Source: Streptomyces dysideae (lineage in GTDB: Bacteria > Actinomycetota > Actinomycetes > Streptomycetales > Streptomycetaceae). From it: DNA of 64,000 nt. The DNA lies in contig NZ_KQ949097.1 of assembly GCF_001514305.1 (NCBI RefSeq), positions 101,948 through 165,947 on the forward strand, read 5' to 3'. Under the pieces are notes generated by a model, which was not told the origin of the DNA, made no database searches, and worked only from the letters and a program-made list of their open reading frames with translations. Below, one piece after another: positions 9,577 to 18,176 of this stretch (its first letter is position 1; each line of letters begins with the position of its first letter). Position numbers and translations under genes: made by a program.

Positions 9577-11359
9577 TGCCTTCTCGCCAGGCCCGCCACA
9601 GTCGCGCGTACCGGCCGCCCAGAGCCACCAGCTCCTCGTGCGTGCCCTGCTCCACCACGCGTCCCGCGTCCAGTACGGCGATCCGGTCCGCCGCCATCGC
9701 CTGGGTGAGCCGGTGCGCCACGAACAGCGTGGTCCGGCCCGCGCACGCCGCCATCACGGCCCGCTCCAGCTCGGCGGCGCCCGCGCTGCCGGCCTCCGCG
9801 GTCGACTCGTCCAGCACCACCACCGGTGACCTGCCCAACACCAGCCGGGCCAAGGCGATCTGGGCGACCTTGGTGACGTCCAGGCGCTCGCCGCCCTCGC
9901 CGACCAGGGTGTCCAGCCCCTCGGGCAGCGCCTCGACCCACTCGTCGGCGCCGACCGTGCGCAACGCGTCCATCAGCTCGCCGTCGGTCACCTCGGGCGC
10001 GGCCAGCCGCAGATCCTCGGCGAGCGGACCGGAGAACACGTGCGTCTCCTGCGTCAGGATGCTCACCAGCGCCCGCGCCCCGGCCTCGTCCAGACCGGCG
10101 AGGTCGGTCGACCCCACACGCACCGACCCGGCCTGCGGGGTCCCGATGCCGGCGATCAGCGCGGCCAGAGTCGTCTTGCCAGCGCCCGTCGCGCCCACCA
10201 GCGCGAGCGAACCACCGGCGGGGATCGTCAGGTTGACGTCCCGCAGGACCGGCTCCTCGGTGTCGGGGTAACGGAACGTCAGTCCCTCCACCGTCACGGG
10301 GTACGGTCCGGCGTCCGCCGACTCGACGGCCGCGTCGCCCACCAGCCGGTCCTCCGCGGCCTCCCCCAGCACCCCGACCAGCCGGGTCAGGCTCGCGCCC
10401 GACTTCTGCGCCTCGTCGAAGGTGAACATGATGGCGCCCAGCGGGGTGAACAGCCGGTGGAACAGCAGCGGGGCCGCCGCCACCTCGCCCAGGCTGGCGG
10501 CGTCGGCCTCCAACAGCGCGTATCCCACCGCGAGGATGAGGACAAGGCCGATGAACTCGGCGCGGTTCTCCCTGCCGACGAACCGGCCGAAGAACCGGAA
10601 CACCTCGATGCCGAGATCGCGCACGCGCCACGACTCGGTGGTGACCTTCTCGCGGAAGGCGTCCTCGAGGCGGTACGCCCGGACGGTGTCGATCCCGTTC
10701 AGACCACTGATCAGCGCCTGCGCACGGTCGGCCTGGGCCGCCCGCTGTTTCCGGTAGAGCGGGGCGGACCGGGGGAGATACCAGCGCAGGGCCAGCGCGT
10801 ACGCGGGCAGCGCCCCGGCGCCGGCCAGGCCGAGCCGCCAGTCGAGGCCGAACATGCCGACCGTGGCGATGACGACCAGCACGCCCGCCGAGAACACCGT
10901 GGGGATGGCCGTACGGATGCCCTTGGAGATGACGGCCACGTCGTCGCCGACCCGGGACAGCACGTCGCCGCGGCCGACCTGCTCGATCCGTGCGCTCGGC
11001 ATCCCCAGCACCGCCCGGACGGCACCTTCGCGCAGCCGCGCGAGCAGATCCGCGCCGAGCCGCCCGATCAGATAGGTCGACACCGCGGTGGCCGCCGCGC
11101 CGAGCAGCGCGGCGGCCACCATCAGCACGCCGATCGTGACCAGGACCGAGCGTGGTTCGCCCTCGACCACCCCGTCGACCACCCGGCCGAGCAGCAGCAC
11201 CGGGAGCACCTGGAGCGCCGCCCCGGCCACCGTGGTGAGCACGGTGGCCGCCGTCAGCCAGGGCACCTCGCGGCAGTGCGCCGCGACCCATCGGGAGGCC
11301 CCGCGTCCGGTCGCCGTACGCAGAGTCGCCGGGGCTACGCGCGTGTCAGTGGCGCTCAC
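9572..11359 (-). CDS. cchG: Fused ABC exporter, probable coelichelin exporter (CchG)
   Basis: 595-residue half-transporter with an N-terminal six-helix membrane domain (residues ~35-310) and a C-terminal ATPase. Walker A is GATGAGKTT (~395) and Walker B is VVVLDEST followed by AEAGS, with the switch histidine in FVAHRLTQ. The position where LSGGQ is expected reads ERLDVTKVAQIALARL, so the signature motif is degenerate. GTG start at 11359 overlaps the cchF stop (GTGA), so the two are translationally coupled. Position between the binding protein and the NRPS matches cchG, assigned to siderophore export; direction of transport is inferred from the ABC-exporter fold. Activity with this signature motif is uncertain. 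Confidence 0.85.
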   Translation of the reverse strand: MSATDTRVAPATLRTATGRGASRWVAAHCREVPWLTAATVLTTVAGAALQVLPVLLLGRVVDGVVEGEPRSVLVTIGVLMVAAALLGAAATAVSTYLIGRLGADLLARLREGAVRAVLGMPSARIEQVGRGDVLSRVGDDVAVISKGIRTAIPTVFSAGVLVVIATVGMFGLDWRLGLAGAGALPAYALALRWYLPRSAPLYRKQRAAQADRAQALISGLNGIDTVRAYRLEDAFREKVTTESWRVRDLGIEVFRFFGRFVGRENRAEFIGLVLILAVGYALLEADAASLGEVAAAPLLFHRLFTPLGAIMFTFDEAQKSGASLTRLVGVLGEAAEDRLVGDAAVESADAGPYPVTVEGLTFRYPDTEEPVLRDVNLTIPAGGSLALVGATGAGKTTLAALIAGIGTPQAGSVRVGSTDLAGLDEAGARALVSILTQETHVFSGPLAEDLRLAAPEVTDGELMDALRTVGADEWVEALPEGLDTLVGEGGERLDVTKVAQIALARLVLGRSPVVVLDESTAEAGSAGAAELERAVMAACAGRTTLFVAHRLTQAMAADRIAVLDAGRVVEQGTHEELVALGGRYARLWRAWREGS

Positions 11360-12417
11360 ACCTGGCCGACCGACTTGACGAGCTCGTCGACCGCGTAGGG
11401 CATGGACAGCAGGGTGCCCTGGGAGATGGCCGCGCCGACCGCCGGGCCCTCACTGTCCAGCAGGTACGACACCTTGCCGTTCTTGGCCGCGTCCAGGTTG
11501 GTGAAGAGCTTGAACTTCTTCAGCGCTTCCGTGTCCGCCTTGTCGTTGATGACGAAGATGCGGTCGACGTCGACCAGGTCGATGCGCTCGGGCGAGAGCT
11601 TGGTGTAGAAGCTGCCGTCGGCGACCTTGTCGATCTCGGTCCGGTACTTGAAGCCGATGCCCGAAACCAGCCGTCCACGCACGTCGGTCGAGGTGAACGG
11701 CGCCACCGAGTCCTCGTACCAGGACAGTACGACGGCGGTCTGGTCCGCGAACTCGGGGTGTGCCTCCTTGGCCGCGTCGAGCCGGCCCTGGATGTCCTCC
11801 ACCATCTTCTCGCCCTCCTCGGCCTTGCCGAGTGCCTTGGCGATGTGCAGCGCGTTGTCCTGCCAGGGCGCGCTGAACGGCTCCTTCTCGGCCTTGGTAC
11901 GGCCCACGGTCGGCGCGATCTTGGAGAGCTTGTCGTAGGCGGCCTGGTCGATCTCGGAGTAGACCGCGATGATCAGGTCCGGGCGCAGGGCGGCGATCTT
12001 CTCGTAGTTGGGGCCGGAGTCACCGTTCTTCATGATGACCTCGGGCTGGGTGTCGCCCCACTTGTCCTTCACCCAGGGCCACTGGGTGTTGATGTCGGGG
12101 GTCTGGCCGGCGGGGTTCGGGTACTGGTCGACCATGCCGACCGGCTTGATGCCGAACGCGAGGATGGTCTGGTCGTCGGTGTAGCCGACGGAGACGACCC
12201 GCTCGGGAGTCTTGCTGATCTTCGTGGATCCGAACGCGTGCTCCACCGTGACCGGGAATGCGCCGGCGGCGGTGGTCGAGGTGTTGTCGCTCGCCTTGTC
12301 CGCCGAGTCCGAGTCGGAACCGCATCCCGCGAGGAGGCCGACGCCGAGAGCCGCGGCGGACACCACCGCCGCCAACCGCCGCCAGGGCTTCATACGCGTC
12401 GTTCTGTGGAGGAGCAT
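11356..12417 (-). CDS. cchF: Ferric-siderophore binding lipoprotein (CchF)
   Basis: Periplasmic-binding-protein-like lipoprotein that captures ferric coelichelin outside the membrane and hands it to the CchC/CchD permease. About 353 residues. The lipobox LLAGC ends a signal with a hydrophobic core (AAVVSAAALGVG). The mature protein has the FecB/TroA-type two-lobe features, including the RVVSVGYTDDQ N-terminal strand and the central DLIIAVYSEID strand. I chose ATG 12417, preceded by AAGGGG at good spacing; an upstream ATG at 12447 lacks a ribosome site and the internal ATG at 12393 would also keep the signal. Separated from cchE by about 110 bp that carry an iron box, so it starts its own transcript with cchG. 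Confidence 0.9.
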   Translation of the reverse strand: MLLHRTTRMKPWRRLAAVVSAAALGVGLLAGCGSDSDSADKASDNTSTTAAGAFPVTVEHAFGSTKISKTPERVVSVGYTDDQTILAFGIKPVGMVDQYPNPAGQTPDINTQWPWVKDKWGDTQPEVIMKNGDSGPNYEKIAALRPDLIIAVYSEIDQAAYDKLSKIAPTVGRTKAEKEPFSAPWQDNALHIAKALGKAEEGEKMVEDIQGRLDAAKEAHPEFADQTAVVLSWYEDSVAPFTSTDVRGRLVSGIGFKYRTEIDKVADGSFYTKLSPERIDLVDVDRIFVINDKADTEALKKFKLFTNLDAAKNGKVSYLLDSEGPAVGAAISQGTLLSMPYAVDELVKSVGQV

Positions 12418-12489
12418 CCGGAATCCCCTTGCTGTCGCGCTGTCCACTACGCCCCCGTCTAAGGGCAGGCAAACCTTACCGTGCTCAAG

Positions 12490-12508
12490 TGAGGTTAGCC
12501 TAGCCTTA
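12490..12508 (-). promoter_or_regulatory. Iron box upstream of cchF
   Basis: TGAGGTTAGCCTAGCCTTA, a close match to the DmdR1/IdeR consensus, lies 73 bp before the cchF start in the only sizeable gap inside the transport genes. It marks an iron-repressed promoter for cchFG. Confidence 0.8.
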
Positions 12509-12529
12509 CTTATGCAACTTTCCCGGGAA

Positions 12530-13369
12530 TCAGTCGAGTTGTACGTGGGTGCGGCCGATCGGCACGATGAGCGGCCGGTCGCCGACCGGGTCGTCGATCA
12601 CCTTGGCGTTCAGTCCGAACGCCTCGTGGAGCAACTCGGCTGTGATGACGTCACGCGGGTGCCCCTGCGCCAGGATCGCCCCCTCCCGCATCACGATGAG
12701 GTTGTCGCTGTAGCGCGTGGCCAGGTTGAGGTCGTGCAGCACCATGACCACGGTGCAGCCCGACTCGTGCAGGTCGTCCACCAGGTCGAGCACGTCGATC
12801 GCGTGCGCCAGGTCCAGGTAGGTGGTGGGCTCGTCCAGCAGCAGCAGGTCGGTGCCCTGGGCCAGGGTCATGGAGATCCAGACGCGTTGCCGCTGTCCGC
12901 CGGACAGAGCGTCGACCGGACGGTCCGCCAGATCGGACACCCCGGTCATGGCGAGCGCGCGCTCCACGACGGCGGCGTCGTCCGAGGACCACTGGCGCAG
13001 CCAGCTCTGGTGCGGATGGCGGCCCCTGGCGACCAGATCGGACACCGTCAGCCCCTCCGGCGCGACCGGTGCCTGGGGCAGCAGGCCGAGCTTCTTCGCC
13101 ACGTCCCTGGTCCTGAGCCTGGCTATGTCGTCGCCGTCCAGCACGACCGTGCCCTTGGCCGGCTTGAGCAGCCGTGACAGGGTCCGCAACAGGGTTGACT
13201 TCCCACAGCCGTTGGGGCCGATGATCGTGGTGATCACCCCTGGCGGGATCGCCACGTCGAGATCGTCGATGACGATCCGGCTGCCGTACCCGACCGTGAC
13301 ACCTCTCGCTGCCAGCCGTGCGACGTCATCGACACCGGACTCGATCTCGGTGATGTGCTGAGCGACCAC
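12530..13369 (-). CDS. cchE: Ferric-siderophore import ATPase (CchE)
   Basis: Cytoplasmic FecE/FhuC-type ATPase, 279 residues, powering uptake through CchC/CchD. All nucleotide motifs are intact: Walker A GPNGCGKST (~52), Q-loop LGLLPQAP, signature LSGGQRQRVWISM, Walker B LLLLDEPTTYLD, and the switch in VLHDLNLA. GTG start at 13369, preceded by GAGGGGG. It lies 40 bp downstream of cchD and ends the cchBCDE run. Confidence 0.93.
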   Translation of the reverse strand: MVAQHITEIESGVDDVARLAARGVTVGYGSRIVIDDLDVAIPPGVITTIIGPNGCGKSTLLRTLSRLLKPAKGTVVLDGDDIARLRTRDVAKKLGLLPQAPVAPEGLTVSDLVARGRHPHQSWLRQWSSDDAAVVERALAMTGVSDLADRPVDALSGGQRQRVWISMTLAQGTDLLLLDEPTTYLDLAHAIDVLDLVDDLHESGCTVVMVLHDLNLATRYSDNLIVMREGAILAQGHPRDVITAELLHEAFGLNAKVIDDPVGDRPLIVPIGRTHVQLD

Positions 13370-13382
13370 CAGGCCCCCTCTG

Positions 13383-13402
13383 TTCAGGCTTGCCCAAGCT
13401 TT
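13383..13402. promoter_or_regulatory. Weak iron-box-like inverted repeat before cchE
   Basis: AGGCTTG-CC-CAAGCTT forms an imperfect inverted repeat in the short cchD-cchE gap. It resembles the iron boxes of this cluster but diverges at several conserved positions, so it may be a degenerate site or nothing. Confidence 0.25.
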
Positions 13403-13409
13403 GCATCAT

Positions 13410-14471
13410 CTATCTGAGGTTCGCCCGCACCAGCAGATAGACAAGGAAGGGGCCGCCGATCGCGGCGGTCACCACACCGACCGGAAGACTGATCGGCAGT
13501 GCCGTGCGCGCGACCAGGTCAGCGCCGATCAGCAGCAGGGCTCCCACCACGCCGGAGGCCACCAACGGCGGCGTCGGGCACCTCGCCAGACGCATCGCCA
13601 CCTGCGGCGCCACCAGCGCGACGAACGGGACCGGACCCGCCGCGCTCACCGCCACCCCGGCCAGCAGGACCGCGCACAGCAGCAGCACCGCCCGCACCCT
13701 GGAGTACCGGACGCCCAGGCCCGCGGCGACCTCGTCGCCGAGGTGCATCGGCTTGAACTGGAAGGCGGTACCTGCCACGACGACCATCAGGGCGAGCGTG
13801 CCCCAGAGCGCGATCCGGACCTCGTCCCACGACCGGTTGTCCAGCGACCCGACCAGCCACGCCTGGGCCCGGGCCACGTCCCTGATGTCGGCCGTGACCA
13901 GCAGCCAGGTCGTGATCGCCTCCATCACGGCGCTCACCGAGATGCCGATGAGGATGAGCCGGAAGCCGTCGATGCCGCGCCGCCACGCCAGGAAGTACAC
14001 CAGCAGACCCGTGCCGAGACCGCCCGCGAGCGCCGCCGCGGACAGGCCCACGGAGTCGACGACCGCCGCGGCGGTCCCACCCGACACCGTCACCCCGAAC
14101 ACCGCGACCGCGCTGGCGCCGCTGGTGATGCCCAGAATGTCCGGGCTGGCCAGCGGATTGCGCGCGATGGACTGTGTGATCGCCCCGGACACCCCCAGCG
14201 CGATCCCCACGACGAGCCCGGCCAGGGCCCGCGGCATCCGCAGGTCCATGATCACGAACTCGTCGACCTGCTCGCCCCGGCCGAGGATCGTGGCGATCAC
14301 CTGGGGCAAGCTGACGGGGAAGTCCCCGACACCGATGGACAGGCAGAACACCAGGAAGGTGGCCGCCGCCAGCAGGAGCGTGACGCACACGAGCCAGGGT
14401 CGCCAGACGAACGACACATGCCCGAGCCGCACACCCGGCGCCACCGATGACTTCGTGTCCGTCCCGTTCAT
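13410..14471 (-). CDS. cchD: Ferric-siderophore permease subunit (CchD)
   Basis: FecCD/BtuC-family permease, 353 residues, with about nine to ten hydrophobic helices. It shows the family landmarks RMPRALAGLVVGIALGVSGA near residue 80, NPLASPDILGITSGA near 115, and the EAAxxLG-like ATPase-coupling loop DEVAAGLGVRYSRVR. ATG at 14471 overlaps the cchC stop (ATGA). With CchC it forms the heterodimeric membrane channel. A longer open frame extends upstream to 15371 but has no permease similarity there and runs antiparallel in frame to cchC, so it was not used. Confidence 0.92.
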   Translation of the reverse strand: MNGTDTKSSVAPGVRLGHVSFVWRPWLVCVTLLLAAATFLVFCLSIGVGDFPVSLPQVIATILGRGEQVDEFVIMDLRMPRALAGLVVGIALGVSGAITQSIARNPLASPDILGITSGASAVAVFGVTVSGGTAAAVVDSVGLSAAALAGGLGTGLLVYFLAWRRGIDGFRLILIGISVSAVMEAITTWLLVTADIRDVARAQAWLVGSLDNRSWDEVRIALWGTLALMVVVAGTAFQFKPMHLGDEVAAGLGVRYSRVRAVLLLCAVLLAGVAVSAAGPVPFVALVAPQVAMRLARCPTPPLVASGVVGALLLIGADLVARTALPISLPVGVVTAAIGGPFLVYLLVRANLR

Positions 14472-15541
14472 GCTTTCTTGAACTTTCCGCGCCACACCAG
14501 ACCCGCGAAGAACGGGGCGCCGAGGAGAGCGACAAGGACACCCGCGTCCAACTCCCCCGGCCGCACCACCAGACGGCCCACGATGTCGCAGACCAGCAGG
14601 ATGACGGCACCGAGCAGACCCGCGTACGGCACCAGCCAGCGATAGTCCGGCCCGGTCAGATACCGGGCCACATGGGCCACCATGAGCCCGAGAAACGCGA
14701 TGGGGCCGCACGCCGCCGTCGCCGAGCCCGCCAGCAGGGTGATGGCGGCGATGCCGACGGTCCGGCTCAGCGCGATGTTCACGCCCAGCCCGCGCGCCAC
14801 GTCGTCTCCCAGGTTGAGCAGGTTGATGGCGGGCAGCGTGATCAGTGCCGGCACCAGCCCGGCCGCGATGAACGCGGTCACCGGCCAGATGACGTCGAAT
14901 CCGACACCGGCGACGGAGCCCGCGTTCCAGAACCGCAGCACGTTCAGCGACGCCTGGTCCGTCAGCGCGATGGCCGTGGTCATCGCCGCGAGGAACACCG
15001 TGACCCCCTGCCCGGCCAGGGCGAGCGTCAAGGGGTTGCCGGCTCCCCGGCCGATGCTGGCCAGTCCGAACACGACGACGCCGGCGACGGCCGCCCCCAG
15101 GAAGGCGAACCAGACGTACTGGAACGGGTCGGTGAACCCGAACACGGCGATCGCCGTCACCACGGCGAACGAGGCGCCGGAGTTCACGCCCAGCAGGCCG
15201 GTGTCGGCGATCGGGTTGCGCGTGTAGCCCTGGATCAACGCGCCGCCGACCCCCAGCGCGATGCCCGCCACGATGGCGAGCACCGTCCGGGGCACCCGCA
15301 CGGTCTGCACGATGAGCCGGATCTCGGTGAGCCGCTGATCGGAGTCCGGCGCCGCGAACAGCCCGTGCCACACCTCGGCAGGACTCAACGCGCGCGCACC
15401 GACGGCCAACGACACCGCCCCAGCGGCCACAAGGATCGCCACCAGCATGCCCAAACCCACAACCCGCCGCCGCCGGGCCTCTGTTGTGCCCCTGGGCGCG
15501 GGGCGCTCCACTGCAGTCGTGCCCATGTCGACGTACGTCAT
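14468..15541 (-). CDS. cchC: Ferric-siderophore permease subunit (CchC)
   Basis: FecCD-family permease, 357 residues, partner of CchD. Landmarks: RVPRTVLAIVAGIALGVGGA (~88), NPIADTGLLGVNSGA (~118), coupling loop GDDVARGLGVNIALSR (~250). A 40-residue polar, arginine-rich head precedes the first helix. Start chosen at ATG 15541; ATG 15526 (MGTTAVERP) is an alternative five codons in, and neither has a clear ribosome site. It begins 31 bp after cchB, consistent with one cchBCDE transcript. Confidence 0.9.
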   Translation of the reverse strand: MTYVDMGTTAVERPAPRGTTEARRRRVVGLGMLVAILVAAGAVSLAVGARALSPAEVWHGLFAAPDSDQRLTEIRLIVQTVRVPRTVLAIVAGIALGVGGALIQGYTRNPIADTGLLGVNSGASFAVVTAIAVFGFTDPFQYVWFAFLGAAVAGVVVFGLASIGRGAGNPLTLALAGQGVTVFLAAMTTAIALTDQASLNVLRFWNAGSVAGVGFDVIWPVTAFIAAGLVPALITLPAINLLNLGDDVARGLGVNIALSRTVGIAAITLLAGSATAACGPIAFLGLMVAHVARYLTGPDYRWLVPYAGLLGAVILLVCDIVGRLVVRPGELDAGVLVALLGAPFFAGLVWRGKFKKA

Positions 15542-15572
15542 CCCTTTGATTTCACGGGGTTGCACGGGCGGA

Positions 15573-16928
15573 CTAGCGGGCGGTGCTGCCCGTTCCGTCG
15601 GCGACCGGACGGGCCTCGTCGGAAGCGGACTTGCGGCCCCGGTCGAGGAGCGAGTCCAGGATCTCGCCGACCCTGATGGCGGTGTTGGACAGCAGCGCCG
15701 ACGTGATGCCGTGCGTGTGTTCCGTACCGCCCTGCAGATAGATGCCGCAGCGCAGGCCGGGATCCGTCGCGATGCGGTAGTCGCGCTCGACGCGCACGCG
15801 GCCCTCGTCGTCGCGGAGGCAGCGGTCGGCGACCTCGCCGAGGAGGCCCAGGGGGTCGGCGGGGCTGTAGCCGGTGGCGAAGACCACGACGTCCGCGTCC
15901 AGGAGCGTCTCCTCGCCGGTGACGAGCGACTGCACGGTGGCACGCACCGAGCCCTGCGTCTCCTTGACGTCGGTGAGCCGGGACACGTTGAGGAAGCGGA
16001 GCCGCTCGGTGCCGAGGACCTTCTCCTGGTACACCTGCCGGTACAGGTCGTCGATCAGGTCGATGTCCACCACGGAGTAGTTGGTGTTGCCGTGGTAGTC
16101 CATCAGCCGGCGTTTGACGGGGTCGGGCGCGGCGAAGTACTCGTCGACCGCCTCGGGATCGAAGATCCGGTTGGCGAAGCTGCTGTCGTCGGCGGGGCTG
16201 TAGCCGTATCGGGAGAAGACCGCGCAGACCTCGGCCTCGGGGAAACGGCGGTGCAGGTAGGCGACGTTCTCGGCAGCGCTCTGCCCGGCGCCCACGACGA
16301 TGAACCGGGAGGGTGAGGTGCCCTCAAGTCCGTCGACTTTCGCGAGCAGTTCGGAGTTGTGCCAGACGCGGTCGCCGCGCTCCACGCCCTGGGGCATGAG
16401 GGGACGAAGCCCCGTACCGATGACGAGGTTGCGGGCCCGGTGGACCATCAGCCCCTCCCCCGAACGGACCGTCACTTCCAGGTACTCCACGGCCCCTTCG
16501 CGGACGACCGGCGCGACGCCGACGACCTCATGGCCGTAGGAGACCATGTCGTCGACCTTGGCCGCGGCCCACTCGAAGTAGTCGTGGAACTCCACCCGCA
16601 GCGGAAAGAGGTTCTTGTGGTTGATGAAGTCGATCAGCCGTCCCTTGCTCTTCAGGTAGCAGAGGAAGCTGAACTCGCTGGCCGGGTTCCGGAGCGTCAC
16701 CAGGTCCTTCAGGAAGGACACCTGCATGGTCGCGTCGTCGATCAGCATGCCGCGGTGCCAACCGAAGAGGGGCTGCTGCTCGAAGAACAGCGCGGTGACC
16801 GCCTTCTGCCTGCCGACCCGTGCGTTGTGCTCGCTCAGCGCGATCGCCATGGCCACATTGGACGGTCCGAAGCCGATGCCAATGAGGTCGTGGACCGGTG
16901 TTGCGTCACCAGGAAGAACCTGTGACAT
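15573..16928 (-). CDS. cchB: L-ornithine N5-monooxygenase (CchB)
   Basis: Flavin enzyme using NADPH and O2 to convert L-ornithine into N5-hydroxyornithine, the hydroxamate precursor of coelichelin. 451 residues, normal for the SidA/PvdA/IucD family. FAD-binding IGIGFGPSNVAMAIAL lies at ~16-31, the NADPH site VGAGQSAAENVAYL near 210, and the D/ATGY signature VVFATGYSP near 350. ATG at 16928 has GGGAGAG upstream. First gene of the minus-strand run and divergent from cchA; an iron box sits 89 bp upstream. Confidence 0.95.
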   Translation of the reverse strand: MSQVLPGDATPVHDLIGIGFGPSNVAMAIALSEHNARVGRQKAVTALFFEQQPLFGWHRGMLIDDATMQVSFLKDLVTLRNPASEFSFLCYLKSKGRLIDFINHKNLFPLRVEFHDYFEWAAAKVDDMVSYGHEVVGVAPVVREGAVEYLEVTVRSGEGLMVHRARNLVIGTGLRPLMPQGVERGDRVWHNSELLAKVDGLEGTSPSRFIVVGAGQSAAENVAYLHRRFPEAEVCAVFSRYGYSPADDSSFANRIFDPEAVDEYFAAPDPVKRRLMDYHGNTNYSVVDIDLIDDLYRQVYQEKVLGTERLRFLNVSRLTDVKETQGSVRATVQSLVTGEETLLDADVVVFATGYSPADPLGLLGEVADRCLRDDEGRVRVERDYRIATDPGLRCGIYLQGGTEHTHGITSALLSNTAIRVGEILDSLLDRGRKSASDEARPVADGTGSTAR

Positions 16929-17016
16929 GTCTCTCCCATCGTGCGGGGCAGTCGCCTGTCAGGCGTTGGGGAAAGTACGAAGGGTGGGCATGCCGACAAA
17001 GCGACACACCAGGAAC

Positions 17017-17035
17017 TTAGGTGAGCCTAAGCTAA
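17017..17035 (-). promoter_or_regulatory. Iron box upstream of cchB
   Basis: TTAGGTGAGCCTAAGCTAA, a strong inverted repeat TTAGG-TGAG-CCTAA with a trailing CTAA, lies in the cchA-cchB divergent region nearer to cchB. Best-conserved DmdR1/IdeR-type site of the window; expected to repress cchBCDE when iron is plentiful. Confidence 0.85.
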
Positions 17036-17122
17036 TCCCGCGGAGCTGTCGATAGAGCGGAACGGGTAACCGGTACCGGCGCCCACCGCCCCAACTGGTG
17101 CACCATACAGGCCCGTTGCACA

Positions 17123-17142
17123 CTAAGGTAAGCCTTGCTTTA
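17123..17142 (+). promoter_or_regulatory. Iron box upstream of cchA
   Basis: CTAAGGTAAGCCTTGCTTTA, a weaker iron box 38 bp before the cchA ATG on the other side of the divergent promoter region. Confidence 0.7.
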
Positions 17143-17179
17143 CTTGCCTCGGACAATCCCTGCTTCGAGGAGGAACCCC

Positions 17180-18127
17180 ATGCGGGTCGTCATGTTCGGC
17201 TACCAGACCTGGGGGCACCGCACCCTGCAAGCCCTCCTGGACTCCGAACACGACGTGCTCCTGGTCGTGACGCATCCCAAGAGCGAGCACGCGTACGAGA
17301 AGATCTGGAGCGACTCCGTCGCCGACCTCGCCGAGGAGCACGGCGTCCCGGTCCTGATCCGCAACCGCCCTGACGACGACGAGCTGTTCGAGCGCCTCAA
17401 GGAGGCCGACCCGGACATCATCGTGGCCAACAACTGGCGTACGTGGATCCCCCCGCGCATCTTCGGCCTGCCACGCCACGGCACACTGAACGTCCACGAC
17501 TCGCTGCTGCCGAAGTACGCGGGCTTCTCCCCGCTGATCTGGGCCCTGATCAACGGCGAGCCCGAAGTGGGCGTCACCGCGCACATGATGGACGACGAGC
17601 TCGACGCCGGCGACATCGTCCGGCAGGAGGCGGTGCCGGTCGGACCGACGGACACCGCCACCGACCTCTTCCACAAGACCGTCGACCTGATCGCCCCGGT
17701 CACCATCGGCGCGCTCGGCCTCATCGCCGCCGGCCAGACCGAGTTCACCAGGCAGGACCGGTCCCAGGCCAGCTTCTTCCACAAGCGGTCCCTGGAAGAC
17801 AGCCGTATCGACTGGACCTGGCCGGCGGCGGACCTCGAACGCCTGGTCCGCGCCCAGTCCGAGCCGTACCCCAGCACCTTCACCTTCCACAAGGGCAAGC
17901 GACTCGAGATCCTCGCCGCCGTGGTCTCCGAGGGCCGCTACGGCGGTACGCCCGGCCGCATCTTCTACCGCGAGGGCGACGGCGTGGTGATCGTCGCCGG
18001 AGCCGACGCCCGCACCGGCCGCAACCACGGCCTGGCCATCACACGCGTACGGACGGAGGACGGCCGGGAGTTGGGGGCGATGGAGTACTTCACCTCCATG
18101 GGCGGCTATCTCACGAGCCGTCCCTGA
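17180..18127 (+). CDS. cchA: N5-hydroxyornithine formyltransferase (CchA)
   Basis: Methionyl-tRNA-formyltransferase-like enzyme transferring formyl from 10-formyltetrahydrofolate to N5-hydroxyornithine, supplying the formyl-hydroxyornithine unit of coelichelin. 315 residues. The catalytic core is present: Asn in LNVHDSLLPKYAGFSPLIWA (residues ~108-127), with the conserved HDSLLP loop, and the Asp of DDELDAGDI (~147). The C-terminal part (from ~205) resembles the OB-like domain of Fmt (DWTWPAADLERLVRA). ATG 17180 follows GAGGAGG at 17167-17173; the longer frame from 17135 runs through the iron box and is not the start. Monocistronic, ended by the 18139 hairpin. Confidence 0.92.
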   Translation: MRVVMFGYQTWGHRTLQALLDSEHDVLLVVTHPKSEHAYEKIWSDSVADLAEEHGVPVLIRNRPDDDELFERLKEADPDIIVANNWRTWIPPRIFGLPRHGTLNVHDSLLPKYAGFSPLIWALINGEPEVGVTAHMMDDELDAGDIVRQEAVPVGPTDTATDLFHKTVDLIAPVTIGALGLIAAGQTEFTRQDRSQASFFHKRSLEDSRIDWTWPAADLERLVRAQSEPYPSTFTFHKGKRLEILAAVVSEGRYGGTPGRIFYREGDGVVIVAGADARTGRNHGLAITRVRTEDGRELGAMEYFTSMGGYLTSRP

Positions 18128-18138
18128 GCACCGACGAA

Positions 18139-18176
18139 AGCGCCGCTGCGCGGATCTCGGTCCGCGCGGCGGCGCT
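18139..18176. terminator. Strong hairpin downstream of cchA
   Basis: Sixteen-base stem (18139-18154 with 18161-18176, one G-T pair) and a 6-base loop TCTCGG, 12 bp after the cchA stop. No T-run follows, as is usual for Streptomyces hairpin terminators. It abuts the stop codon of the decayed MarR gene on the other strand. Confidence 0.75.

Noticed and set aside
9522..11291. A 589-codon minus-strand frame overlapping cchG.
   Set aside because: Arginine/glycine-rich shadow of cchG in another frame; the ABC motifs are all in the 9572-11359 frame.
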